Source: Bacillota bacterium
GTDB taxonomy: Bacteria > Bacillota > Clostridia > Acetivibrionales > DTU013
Direction of reading: 5' to 3'
DNA: 59,961 nucleotides
NCBI GenBank assembly: GCA_023412665.1
Contig: JAEZCA010000055.1
Span: forward strand, 1-59,961
The notes under the pieces are model-generated. The model was not told the origin of the DNA, ran no database searches, and was given only the letters and a program-made list of their open reading frames with translations. Made by a program: the position numbers and the translations under genes. Positions 7,731 through 15,688 of this stretch are shown one piece after another; position 1 is the first letter of the stretch, and each line of letters begins with the position of its first letter.

Positions 7731-9422
7731 ATGAAACGACGTCTCAGCTTTTTTCTTGTGCTGGTTCTGCTGCTCTCCATGCTTTTGCCTGTTACGGCCT
7801 ACGCCGATGGTGAAGGCAACATAGATAACGGCGGCGGTGGAATGGGCAGCGGAACCAATGAAAATTACTGGAATGGCAGTGATGAAGGCGTAAGGGTTAC
7901 GGTGGTTCGAGCCAGCGACAGATCACCTGTTACCACACCTGTTGATTTCTCAAATAGGACACCATCAATAGCCGTACATTTTGGAAAGGTATCAAAAATA
8001 TCATATACAGCTGGCAGAACCTTGTCTCCTGTTACGACAACGTATGTTTGTGAAAAGCCGGATATTGCTATGCCGAGAATAATAAGCACCAGCAGCGGGC
8101 AGGCAAGCATCGAGCAGATAAAACAATACTTCTGCTCCGAGTATATGGTCATGACCGTCGCTCAGGTCACAGGTATGAACTACGAGATTTTAACCAATGG
8201 AGAATACAAGCTCCTGCTGGAACCCATCGCCTACATGACCTTTGGCGGAATCAAGTACGCCATGACCGCAACGGAAGCCGCGCTTTTTGATCAGCAATTG
8301 AACGGCGGCTTACGGAGCAAAATGGTATCCCTCAGTCATAAGAACCTGCCGTTGGCGATGTTCCTTGAAACGTCGGATCTCGGCTACCCGGCATGGGATG
8401 GCTCCACGACCACAGCCGCTTCAAATACGGATATAATTTCATCCCTCGGTCTTGGCATCGTGCGCTTCAATGAGGCGGAGCCCGAGCCTCCGGAAGTAAC
8501 GGCTGCCGATTATGAGTACAGGGTTAACACCGACGTCATCACATCGGTGACTGTTCGGGGAGGTCAATCAGATCCCGACCATCCTGTCACCGTGTATTTC
8601 ACCATCGGTGGTCAGACCTATTCTGTCGGTACCATATACTATCCGGCAGGCGACAGTCAGCTTGCGTGGGTGCGCTGGAGGACGCCGTCCAGCCCGCAGA
8701 CCATGACTATTCATGTGTCGGTATCGGGCGGAGGCTCGGCAAGTCAGGGGACAATCACGGCAAGAATAGTGGATCTGTCAAAGAACGATCCGCCCAATCC
8801 GGTCGCTGACGGCCGGAACGACTCATATTCTGCAGTTGCTGTATCCGGCAAGGCACAGAAAACCTCTGCCTCTTGGGGCGTATGGCGTCCATGGTGGCAT
8901 GCCTATTGGGTATGGCATGGAACTGATGAGGACGGTTATTGGTGCGATCACGGATGGTGGGAGTTCGACTGGCTCTCATACTCCGCCAGTCTTTCAGCCT
9001 CCATGAATGTCATGCCGGACACTAAAGCCCCGACCGCATCCGGAAAAACCATGAAAAGCGGATACGGCATCAACCAGACCGTCACTACCAATGTCAGCAC
9101 CAACCAATCCTCGGCGGTGACCGACGCACAGAACGCCGTCACATATTTCCCCGAATTTAAATACGAAACCTACTGGCGGCTGCTGGATCGTACACAGGCC
9201 GGATACAGCTCCAAATTCGAGTTTAAGACCAACAAATACTCGACCTACAAGCGCCGGACACACTTCACTCCCATATGGTTCCCCGATGGGAGCTACACGC
9301 CGTATACTTGGCTCATCGACTGCTGGACTCCGGCGGGTATGCTCTCCATGAACCTCACCGACTCGGTGACTATCAGAGGCAGCCTTTGGGATGACTGGCA
9401 CATCGCTCCGGTAAAACCGTAA
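7731..9422 (+). CDS. Large secreted protein with a Trp-rich segment
   Basis: 563 residues with a clear Sec signal peptide (basic start, Leu-rich core, cleavage expected after Ala-Tyr-Ala near residue 25). Next come a Gly-rich patch and a long beta-rich body. Around residues 380-412 there is an unusual run rich in Trp, His and Tyr (WGVWRPWWHAYWVW and WWEFDW). No transmembrane anchor or sortase motif is visible, so it may be released or held by the conjugation apparatus. Position within ICE transfer genes suggests a surface adhesin or mating-contact role, but this is inference only. Confidence 0.6.
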   Translation: MKRRLSFFLVLVLLLSMLLPVTAYADGEGNIDNGGGGMGSGTNENYWNGSDEGVRVTVVRASDRSPVTTPVDFSNRTPSIAVHFGKVSKISYTAGRTLSPVTTTYVCEKPDIAMPRIISTSSGQASIEQIKQYFCSEYMVMTVAQVTGMNYEILTNGEYKLLLEPIAYMTFGGIKYAMTATEAALFDQQLNGGLRSKMVSLSHKNLPLAMFLETSDLGYPAWDGSTTTAASNTDIISSLGLGIVRFNEAEPEPPEVTAADYEYRVNTDVITSVTVRGGQSDPDHPVTVYFTIGGQTYSVGTIYYPAGDSQLAWVRWRTPSSPQTMTIHVSVSGGGSASQGTITARIVDLSKNDPPNPVADGRNDSYSAVAVSGKAQKTSASWGVWRPWWHAYWVWHGTDEDGYWCDHGWWEFDWLSYSASLSASMNVMPDTKAPTASGKTMKSGYGINQTVTTNVSTNQSSAVTDAQNAVTYFPEFKYETYWRLLDRTQAGYSSKFEFKTNKYSTYKRRTHFTPIWFPDGSYTPYTWLIDCWTPAGMLSMNLTDSVTIRGSLWDDWHIAPVKP

Positions 9423-9440
9423 CCAGTAGAAAAGAAACAC

Positions 9441-9476
9441 GACCACAGGGCGCAAGAGCTTTGCGGTCCTTTTTTA
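9441..9476 (+). terminator. Probable Rho-independent terminator
   Basis: An imperfect hairpin (GACC...GGTC outer arms and CGCAA/TTTGCG inner arms around GAGC) is followed by CTTTTTT. It lies just after the stop codon of the secreted protein gene and before the ribosome binding site of the next gene. Confidence 0.6.
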
Positions 9477-9511
9477 TACCCAAAATTAATACAAGAAAGG
9501 TGGTTATCCTC

Positions 9512-9850
9512 ATGAAACTGAAACGAATCCTGCCTGTTCTCCTCGTGGTGCTGCTGCTGGGCTTTGCGCTCTGCACAACCGCCTATGCCGCACCTCCAGG
9601 AGATGTGGCCGGAGCAATCGAAAACACCTGGAACGACGCATCCGACCAGATTAAGACCGTGGTCAACAAGGTGGTATTTCCGGCAATCGACCTGATTCTG
9701 GCGGTGTTTTTCTTCGCCAAGCTCGGAACGGCCTACTTCGACTACCGCAAGCACGGACAGTTTGAATGGGCGGCACCGGCGATCCTATTCGCCTGCCTCG
9801 TGTTCACCCTGACCGCGCCGCTATACATCTGGCAGATACTCGGGATGTAG
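9512..9850 (+). CDS. VirB2/TrbC-like conjugation membrane protein (DUF3852-like)
   Basis: 112 residues: a signal peptide (cleavage expected after Ala-Tyr-Ala near residue 26), a short polar segment, then two hydrophobic helices (about 50-68 and 84-106). This is the size and topology of VirB2/TrbC pilin-like subunits of type IV secretion systems. The ATG at 9512 follows GAAAGGTGG; the longer upstream open frame has no such site. Next door are TrbL-, PrgI- and VirB4-type genes, which supports a T4SS role. Confidence 0.65.
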   Translation: MKLKRILPVLLVVLLLGFALCTTAYAAPPGDVAGAIENTWNDASDQIKTVVNKVVFPAIDLILAVFFFAKLGTAYFDYRKHGQFEWAAPAILFACLVFTLTAPLYIWQILGM

Positions 9851-9863
9851 GAGGTGCGAAAAG

Positions 9864-10316
9864 ATGAACTACTTTGAACAGGAGCTGCGTAAGCTGTTTG
9901 GAAATGACGCTGCTATCTCTGATAAAAGGTTTGTCGGCAGGGCTTTCTTCGGAAAGCTCACCGACAGCCTCCGTGTGAGAGTCGAATTTGTCACAATGGG
10001 TGTGGCGGACCATTACGATGCTATTAAGGCAACCATAATCAACCGCAACGACGGACCAGTGGACTCTGTAACGCTGCGATTCTCTGACCTGCTCGGCAAA
10101 AAAGCAGTCACCAATCCGAACTTCAAAAATGGCGTTACCCCGTACATATGGAAGTATGGGGAGGAAATCGACTGGTATGTCTACAAGCCGAATAAGGCGG
10201 ACTATGATCGGATATCCGAGGCTATCAACGATTACCTTGACGTATACCGTGAACCGAAGCTGGAGATGGAGCAGTCTGGTCAGAGCGAAAACGGCCTGAC
10301 AATGCGGGGCATGTAA
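9864..10316 (+). CDS. ICE conserved hypothetical with Met-rich C-terminal tail
   Basis: 150 residues, soluble, with no recognised domain. The ribosome binding site GGAGGTG lies upstream. The protein ends ENGLTMRGM, a tail of the same kind as at 20757, 23420 and 24774. Its place between VirB2-like and VirB6-like genes suggests a cytoplasmic partner of the transfer apparatus. The 3' end is followed by a terminator-like hairpin. Confidence 0.5.
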   Translation: MNYFEQELRKLFGNDAAISDKRFVGRAFFGKLTDSLRVRVEFVTMGVADHYDAIKATIINRNDGPVDSVTLRFSDLLGKKAVTNPNFKNGVTPYIWKYGEEIDWYVYKPNKADYDRISEAINDYLDVYREPKLEMEQSGQSENGLTMRGM

Positions 10317-10328
10317 ATAGCTTTTTTC

Positions 10329-10360
10329 GGGAGCTTGGTAAACAGGCTCCTATATTTTTT
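10329..10360 (+). terminator. Rho-independent terminator or attenuator
   Basis: GGGAGC (10329-10334) can pair with GCTCCT (10346-10351) across an 11-nt loop, followed by ATATTTTTT. It lies in the 67-bp gap between the hypothetical protein and the TrbL-like gene, within an otherwise continuous operon, so partial termination is likely. Confidence 0.6.
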
Positions 10361-10383
10361 ATCTGGAAAGGAGGTGACAACCC

Positions 10384-11280
10384 ATGTTTATATGGGATTT
10401 TGTCGCCGACACCGTGCTGGGACAGATTGTAGATTGGTTCTACGGTCAGATAGTCGGCTTCCTCGGTAATTTCTTTACCGAGATGAACAACATGGGTGCC
10501 GACCTGTTCGATATGACCTGGGTGAAGTCCATCGTCCTGTTTTTTGTTTATCTGGCTTGGGCGCTCTATGGGACCGGTCTGGTGGTATCGGCCTTTGAGT
10601 GCGGCATCGAGTACCAGAACGGCAGGGGCAGCATCAAGGACGCCGCCATGAATGCCATTAAAGGCTTTATGGCTGTCAGTTTGTTCTCCATCGTGCCGGT
10701 GGAGCTATATAAGCTGTCCATCTCCCTGCAGAGCAGTCTCACGGCTGGAATCACAGGGTTCGGTGATGGAATAGACACCATCGCAAGCAACATCATCAGT
10801 GAACTGAGTGCGGCCGGAAGCCTTGAAAGCGCGGGAAGCGTTTTCGGCTTCGGCTCCGTCACCAGCCCGATCATGATGCTTTTTATCGTCGTCCTTATGG
10901 GCTATGCCGTGATCAAGGTGTTTTTCGCCAACCTGAAAAGGGGCGGCATCCTGCTCATTCAGATCGCGGTCGGCAGCCTGTATATGTTCTCTGTCCCGCG
11001 CGGGTATCTTGACGGCTTTGTCAGCTGGAGTAAGCAGATTATCGGTCTTTGCCTGACAGCCTTCCTCCAGTCCACAATCCTAATTGCGGGGCTTATGGTG
11101 GTCAAAGATCACGCCCTGCTTGGGCTTGGGCTTATGCTGGCGGCCGGAGAGGTGCCGAGAATCGCCGGAGCTTTTGGGCTGGACACCAGCACCAAAGGCA
11201 ACCTGATGAGCGCGGTTTATACGGCGCAGACTGCCGTCAACATGACGAGAACCGTGGTGAAGGCGGTGGCCGCGAAATGA
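10384..11280 (+). CDS. VirB6/TrbL-like polytopic conjugation protein
   Basis: 298 residues with about six hydrophobic segments: near residues 45-65, 90-110, 155-180, 190-205, 215-245 and 245-260. VirB6/TrbL proteins have this long polytopic form and help make the inner-membrane channel of type IV secretion systems. AAGGAGG precedes the ATG. The stop overlaps the next start (ATGA). The assignment is by topology and context rather than a diagnostic motif; a DUF6102-type name may apply. Confidence 0.65.
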   Translation: MFIWDFVADTVLGQIVDWFYGQIVGFLGNFFTEMNNMGADLFDMTWVKSIVLFFVYLAWALYGTGLVVSAFECGIEYQNGRGSIKDAAMNAIKGFMAVSLFSIVPVELYKLSISLQSSLTAGITGFGDGIDTIASNIISELSAAGSLESAGSVFGFGSVTSPIMMLFIVVLMGYAVIKVFFANLKRGGILLIQIAVGSLYMFSVPRGYLDGFVSWSKQIIGLCLTAFLQSTILIAGLMVVKDHALLGLGLMLAAGEVPRIAGAFGLDTSTKGNLMSAVYTAQTAVNMTRTVVKAVAAK

Positions 11281-11681
11281 AGCTGGTATATATCTGCTCC
11301 CCTTACGCAGGGGACATTGAAACCAACATACGGTTTGCCAAGGATGCCTGCCTTTATGCCGCAGAGCATGGCTGTGCCCCTGTCGGCGTCCACCTGCTAT
11401 ACCCACAAATACTGGATGACAGCATACCCGCCCAGCGGGTGATTGGTATTCAAATGGGGCTGCGGGTGTTGGCTTCATGCGACGAGCTATGGATATGCGG
11501 TTCGCGTATCAGCCATGGCATGAACTGTGAAATCGCGGAAGCCGAGCGGCTTGGCGTTCTCATCAGAAGGATATCAGCAGAACAGATACAAGGAAGATGT
11601 CACATGAAATACAACGATTCTGAAGAAAGAACAGTCATGCCGGAGGAAACGCCTTCCTCTGACATGAAGCTGCTATTGTGA
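11277..11681 (+). CDS. Nucleoside 2-deoxyribosyltransferase-like protein (DUF4406-like)
   Basis: About 134 residues. The start (MKLVYICSPYAGD) is the typical opening strand of DUF4406/nucleoside 2-deoxyribosyltransferase-like Rossmann proteins, with a later CDELWICGSRISHGM segment and EIAEAERLG. Such proteins recur in phages and ICEs and are proposed to act on nucleotides, but the reaction here is unknown. Overlaps both neighbours by 4 nt, the next being the cytosine methyltransferase gene, so a role in DNA modification metabolism is possible. Confidence 0.65.
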   Translation: MKLVYICSPYAGDIETNIRFAKDACLYAAEHGCAPVGVHLLYPQILDDSIPAQRVIGIQMGLRVLASCDELWICGSRISHGMNCEIAEAERLGVLIRRISAEQIQGRCHMKYNDSEERTVMPEETPSSDMKLLL

Positions 11682-12198
11682 CCATATCGCTGTCCCTCGG
11701 AAGCCTGTTTGATGGGATCGGCGGATTTCCGCTGGCAGGCGTCCGACAGGGTTTCACACCTGTGTGGGCCAGCGAAATCGAGCCGTTTCCCATTGAAGTC
11801 ACGAAAATACGGTTTCCGGAAATGCTCCATGTCGGTGACATCACAAAACTGAAAGGAACCGAGCTTGCCTCCGTGGACGTGGTCTGCGGGGGTTCTCCAT
11901 GTCAGGATTTATCGGTTGCTGGAAAACGCGCCGGACTTCAGGGCGAGCGCTCCGGCCTGTTCATGGAGCAGATTCGTGTCATAAAGGAGTTGAGAGAGCA
12001 TGACGCAAGAAGAAAGCGGACAGTTGACCCTGTTCGACTTAGACCCAGATATATGGTCTGGGAAAATGTCCCCGGAGCTTTCTCCTCCGCGGGCGGAGAG
12101 GACTTCCGCGCGGTGCTTGAGGAAACCTGCCGAATTGTTGACAGTTCCGTTTCTGTACCTCGACCTCCGGGAGGGGTATGGAAGTCTGCTGGGGCCAT
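11678..12198 (+). pseudogene. C5-cytosine DNA methyltransferase, 5' half (split by RIT element)
   Basis: The frame starts at GTG 11678 and gives the N-terminal half of a C5-cytosine methyltransferase. Motif I is SLFDGIGGFPLAG, motif IV with the catalytic Cys is GGSPCQDLS, and motif VI is WENVPGAFSS. Translation breaks after Ser-Ala-Gly-Ala-Ile at about 12198, where the RIT element begins. The missing half resumes in the same direction at 15689. Joined across the insertion the frame reads Gly-Ala-Ile-Leu-Gly-Asp-Gln, as expected of an intact ancestor. This half alone lacks the target-recognition domain and motifs IX-X and should be inactive. Confidence 0.88.
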
Positions 12199-12219
12199 TA
12201 TCCTAGATGTATGATTATC
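12196..12219 (+). repeat. RIT left terminal inverted repeat
   Basis: This 24-nt segment matches the reverse complement of 15634-15657 at 23 of 24 positions; the one difference is T versus C at the ninth base. Its inner end (ATGATTATC, 12211-12219) is also repeated inverted at 12273-12281 (GATAATCAT), which would place a second binding site just inside the element. Confidence 0.85.
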
Positions 12220-12291
12220 GGAGAAAGTATGATCAAAGCTGAAGAGATAAATGAAGTCTTAAAACCTTCTCAGATAATCATAATGAAACAA

Positions 12292-13317
12292 TCAGCGTAG
12301 AAAATCAGGCACCTTATTGTCACGGACAGTGCTATGATTAGCGTTGACCGGTATTGAGAACCACCGCTCATTCCATTCCTTCAGATGCTTATCCACAGTA
12401 TGCTGAGATATCTCAGCATAAATCTGAGTCGACTGTAATGACGAGTGTCCCAGAAAGTTCTTAATCACAGCAAGCGGGACACCTGCTTCTAACATATGGC
12501 TTGCTGTCGAGTGCCTCATTGAATGGGGCGTATAACTGTTATCAATAAATAAGCCTAGATTCTTCTGCTTTGCTATCCAGACATATTTTTTGAAGATTTC
12601 TTCGATGCAGGATACGGTCATCTTTTCGTGTGTCTGGCTGGAGAATATATGCCTTTCCGGAAGCGATGTTATCTTCCTATGATCAATGTAGCCCTTCAAA
12701 AGAGACGCGCATCCATAAGAAATCCCAATCCTTCTCTTTTTGTGTCCCTTTCCAGTGATGTTAAGAGAAGCGCCTTTTTCCGAGAATTGAATGTCTTTCA
12801 CAATAAGGTCACATATTTCCTGAGCTCTTGCGCCACTAGCATACATGAGACTTAGAAGCACTTTGTCCCTAAGACCGATCTCATAGTGATCGTACGGAAG
12901 CCTCAGCAGGATTGTGACCTCTTCCCTTGTGAAGATCGCCCGATTCTTATGTGTGGCTTTCTTCATCGGAATCCTTGTGACACTGCTTCTGAATGTCGAT
13001 GCAGCTGCGAAATCCCTGTTTTGTGCGTAAGAGGAGAATGACGCAAGTGCTGACAGGCGCTGGTTCTTGGTGGTTGCACTACATCCCCGGGACTTTTCAA
13101 GCCACGACAGGAAGTCGACCATTGTCTGGTAATCGAGAGCCTCAAAAGATATCTGGTCAGCTGAGATACCTTTCTCCTGATACATATATTTCAGAAGCAG
13201 TCTGAAAGCTGCTTTGTACGATTTTATCGTATTCGGGCTGGCACCAACAGCATCCGGAAGGTATTCTGTTACAAAACTGTTCAGCAGTTCAAGAAATGCG
13301 GAGGCTTTATGTTTCAT
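12292..13317 (-). CDS. RIT recombinase C, tyrosine recombinase
   Basis: About 341 residues. The catalytic tyrosine-recombinase residues are visible: Arg in MYASGARAQEI, His-x-x-Arg in TPHSMRHSTASHML, the LGHSSLQSTQIYAEIS block with His and the Tyr nucleophile. An N-terminal SAM-like core-binding domain precedes them. The ATG at 13317 is chosen because it overlaps the stop of recombinase B (ATGAAACATAA) and follows GGTGG; an open frame extends 23 codons further but lacks a good site. It is the last gene of the trio, close to the left end. Confidence 0.9.
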   Translation of the reverse strand: MKHKASAFLELLNSFVTEYLPDAVGASPNTIKSYKAAFRLLLKYMYQEKGISADQISFEALDYQTMVDFLSWLEKSRGCSATTKNQRLSALASFSSYAQNRDFAAASTFRSSVTRIPMKKATHKNRAIFTREEVTILLRLPYDHYEIGLRDKVLLSLMYASGARAQEICDLIVKDIQFSEKGASLNITGKGHKKRRIGISYGCASLLKGYIDHRKITSLPERHIFSSQTHEKMTVSCIEEIFKKYVWIAKQKNLGLFIDNSYTPHSMRHSTASHMLEAGVPLAVIKNFLGHSSLQSTQIYAEISQHTVDKHLKEWNERWFSIPVNANHSTVRDNKVPDFLR

Positions 13318-14287
13318 ACGCCACCTCCGGAAATACATCTGCTGAATAATCAGAGAACAGCTCCATCGCCTCGGGAAACAGTTCACTACTGAACTTCATG
13401 TATTTTTCGGTTTCCTGAAGGCTGTCATGCCCGAGATATATGGAGAGATAAGGTACTGAATCATCGATCTTTCTCCCGGCTTTTTCTGCAGCGGCAAAGG
13501 ACTTGAAGACGAAAACATGACGTATGCAATGTAGGCAGGGACCGCGTTCATGCTTTTTCCGCCCAGGAAAAGATATCTCCGCAAGACGGAGTATCTTCTC
13601 AAACCAGTGCTGTGTATCTTTCGGCGTCATTGATTCATCTTTTCCAAAAACGGGAAACAGCCAGGCATCTGGAACCCCAACGATTCCCATTGCCAGACAG
13701 TAACGTTCCAGAATCTCAGTCAACAAAGGATTCATCGGCACTAGACGCTGCTTGTCACCTTTTGTATGCCTCATAATCAAGATCCCACCAATCAGGTCGA
13801 CATCCTTCATCTTTAAGGCAAGCGTCTCTCCTATCCGGAGCCCGCAGCCATACATGAGCCTGATGACCATGGGAAACTCGTACTGAATCAGCGGATTCTT
13901 CTTTGTGTTTGAGACATTAAGGTTGTCTGCCTGTAGATATATCCGTTCCAGTTCCTCATCCGAGAAGATATATGGGACATAGTCATCAGCGACCTTGGGT
14001 ATCGGAGGAATGTAGGCGGTAATCCCGATACTGTTAAGGTACTTCATAAAAATGCGTATGACTATGACCTCATTTGCTATGGAACTGCTCTTCCCACTCA
14101 GGGTATGTATCCAGGCATTAATCAAGGCTTCTGATACGGACTTTTCATTTGTATATCCAGCTGAAAACGTATCAAAATCTGCAAGATAATGACAGTCATG
14201 GGCATATGCGCTCTTACTGAGTGATGCCTGTCGCAAGGACAAAAAATCTTCAAGTTCTTTCCGAAAGGGGCTATTGAATGTCTTCAT
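13307..14287 (-). CDS. RIT recombinase B, tyrosine recombinase
   Basis: About 326 residues. Conserved blocks are MYGCGLRIGETLAL (Arg I), CLHCIRHVFVFKSF (His-x-x-Arg) and LGHDSLQETEKYMKFS (His and the Tyr nucleophile). The ATG at 14287 overlaps the recombinase A stop codon (TTATGA) and is preceded by GGGAGG; the longer open frame upstream is unlikely to be used. The middle gene of RIT trios is typically the most divergent partner; all catalytic residues look present here. Confidence 0.9.
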   Translation of the reverse strand: MKTFNSPFRKELEDFLSLRQASLSKSAYAHDCHYLADFDTFSAGYTNEKSVSEALINAWIHTLSGKSSSIANEVIVIRIFMKYLNSIGITAYIPPIPKVADDYVPYIFSDEELERIYLQADNLNVSNTKKNPLIQYEFPMVIRLMYGCGLRIGETLALKMKDVDLIGGILIMRHTKGDKQRLVPMNPLLTEILERYCLAMGIVGVPDAWLFPVFGKDESMTPKDTQHWFEKILRLAEISFPGRKKHERGPCLHCIRHVFVFKSFAAAEKAGRKIDDSVPYLSIYLGHDSLQETEKYMKFSSELFPEAMELFSDYSADVFPEVAYET

Positions 14288-15516
14288 AACTGCCACCTCC
14301 CTTCCAGAAACTCTTTGAAACAACCGGAAGGTGCAGGAGGTTCAATAGCATACTCACGAAGCCTCTCAATATCAACCCTTGCATAATGCTTGACGGCATC
14401 AGGATCTGTATGTCCAAGGATTTTCCGTACTACATCGTATGACACCAGATGGTTTATCATTGAGCTGGCCAGAGAAGAACGGAACACATGTGGGCCATGC
14501 TTTTTATCAGTGATATCGATGCCAGCTTTACCGAAATATTTGTTAGTCTCGAAGCGAACCACAGAAGCTGTTATCTTCTCGAATGGGGCATTTGCCCTCA
14601 GGAATACATAAGGCTGACCCGATTCCGGCCTTCCGTTCTTAAGATAATCAGCTAATGCAGTTTTTACTGCCGGGATCATGGGAAGGACAAGAGGCTCACT
14701 CGTCTTTTCCTGTGTAATACTGATAGTGTCGTTACCGAAGTCAAGCGACGAAAAAGTGAGGTTTGCTATATCGCCGGATCTCATACCAAGCCGAGTTGCG
14801 AGAAGCAGCATCGCATAATCGCGTTTTCCGATTTTGGAGTTAGTATCTATCGTTTCCTCAAAACGGTTGACTTCATCCTCTGTATAGGTACTCGGAAGGC
14901 GGAACGCTCTCTTAAAATGAGGGATGATAGTTGAGAAATCATGATTTATCAGACCGGCATAATTCAGATACCGCAGAAACATCCTGATGACAGCCCATCC
15001 GTCTTTGTTGTTCTGCATGAGGCACGCCTTGCCGATGATGGCAGCGTCCGCATCCCTAAGGTCATGGCATCCAAGGGATACGAGATGGCAATAGAATTCC
15101 CGAAGGAAATATCTCTTTCCAATGATTGTTGATTCCCTGTTTCCATCATCCCTGCATTTCTGCAGATATGCATCCATCAATGTGGTGTAGCTTTCGGGCA
15201 ACGGGGTGAGTTCCGGTTTTCGCTGGATTTGATACTTATCAACACAGTAATCATCTAAGCGATGAATGACTGTATTAATATATTGCCGATTGCCTTTACT
15301 GAGTGCATGCGTTGAAAGATAATCGTCAATAAATCTCTGGCCGACAGACGGGTCATAAGTGACGATGTTATTCGCAATCATATGTCGCTCAAGCTGATTC
15401 AGCTTCCGGCGATAATTGTTGATGGTATCATTTCCGTAGGCCTTGTCCTGAAGTAGTTTCAGTAGACCCTTCTTCAATGAATCAAACGACTGGTATCCGT
15501 ATTGTCTTATACTCAT
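14284..15516 (-). CDS. RIT recombinase A, tyrosine recombinase
   Basis: 410 residues, first gene of the trio, with a longer N-terminal DNA-binding region than the other two. Catalytic blocks are ATRLGMRSGDIANL, GPHVFRSSLASSMI, ILGHTDPDAVKHYARVD. A GGAGAC sequence precedes the ATG. The upstream 110 bp to the right inverted repeat should contain the promoter for the whole trio. All three proteins are expected to act together to move the element, by analogy with other RITs. Confidence 0.9.
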   Translation of the reverse strand: MSIRQYGYQSFDSLKKGLLKLLQDKAYGNDTINNYRRKLNQLERHMIANNIVTYDPSVGQRFIDDYLSTHALSKGNRQYINTVIHRLDDYCVDKYQIQRKPELTPLPESYTTLMDAYLQKCRDDGNRESTIIGKRYFLREFYCHLVSLGCHDLRDADAAIIGKACLMQNNKDGWAVIRMFLRYLNYAGLINHDFSTIIPHFKRAFRLPSTYTEDEVNRFEETIDTNSKIGKRDYAMLLLATRLGMRSGDIANLTFSSLDFGNDTISITQEKTSEPLVLPMIPAVKTALADYLKNGRPESGQPYVFLRANAPFEKITASVVRFETNKYFGKAGIDITDKKHGPHVFRSSLASSMINHLVSYDVVRKILGHTDPDAVKHYARVDIERLREYAIEPPAPSGCFKEFLEGRWQL

Positions 15517-15633
15517 AACTGTCTCCTTTCACAACAGAAATATTAAGGTACATTTCTATTGTAATAGGAGAAGGATTATTTGAGAAAAATGACGAAAATA
15601 CAGCAGTTATGTAGCCTGCGCCAAATCTCCTCG

Positions 15634-15657
15634 GATAATCATACATCTGGGATAATG
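15634..15657 (-). repeat. RIT right terminal inverted repeat
   Basis: Reverse complement of the left repeat at 12196-12219 with one mismatch. It is followed directly by a further inverted repeat that closes the element. Confidence 0.85.
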
Positions 15658-15688
15658 AGCCTTATTCGAGAAGTAAGATAAGGCTCAT
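15655..15688. repeat. Perfect 11-bp inverted repeat at RIT right edge
   Basis: ATGAGCCTTAT (15655-15665) and ATAAGGCTCAT (15678-15688) are exact complements around a 12-nt spacer. The outer arm ends exactly where the methyltransferase frame resumes. Probably an asymmetric recombinase binding site, since the left end has no identical copy. Confidence 0.75.

Larger units (their letters stand above)
12196..15688. mobile_element. RIT element (three tyrosine recombinases) inserted in methyltransferase gene
   Basis: About 3.5 kb with near-perfect inverted repeats at both ends and three overlapping tyrosine recombinase genes on the - strand. This is the defining layout of Recombinase-In-Trio elements. 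It splits the cytosine methyltransferase gene. The host sequence can be rejoined in frame as GGGGCCAT + ATTGGGAG, so the outer limits are set to within a few bases. Besides the 24-bp end repeats there is an 11-bp inverted repeat at the right edge and a 9-bp one inside the left edge, probably recombinase binding sites. No passenger gene is present. Confidence 0.85.

Noticed and set aside
12292..15516. ICE integrase role for the three tyrosine recombinases
   Set aside because: Three overlapping genes flanked by inverted repeats and interrupting another gene indicate an RIT passenger, not the ICE's own integrase.
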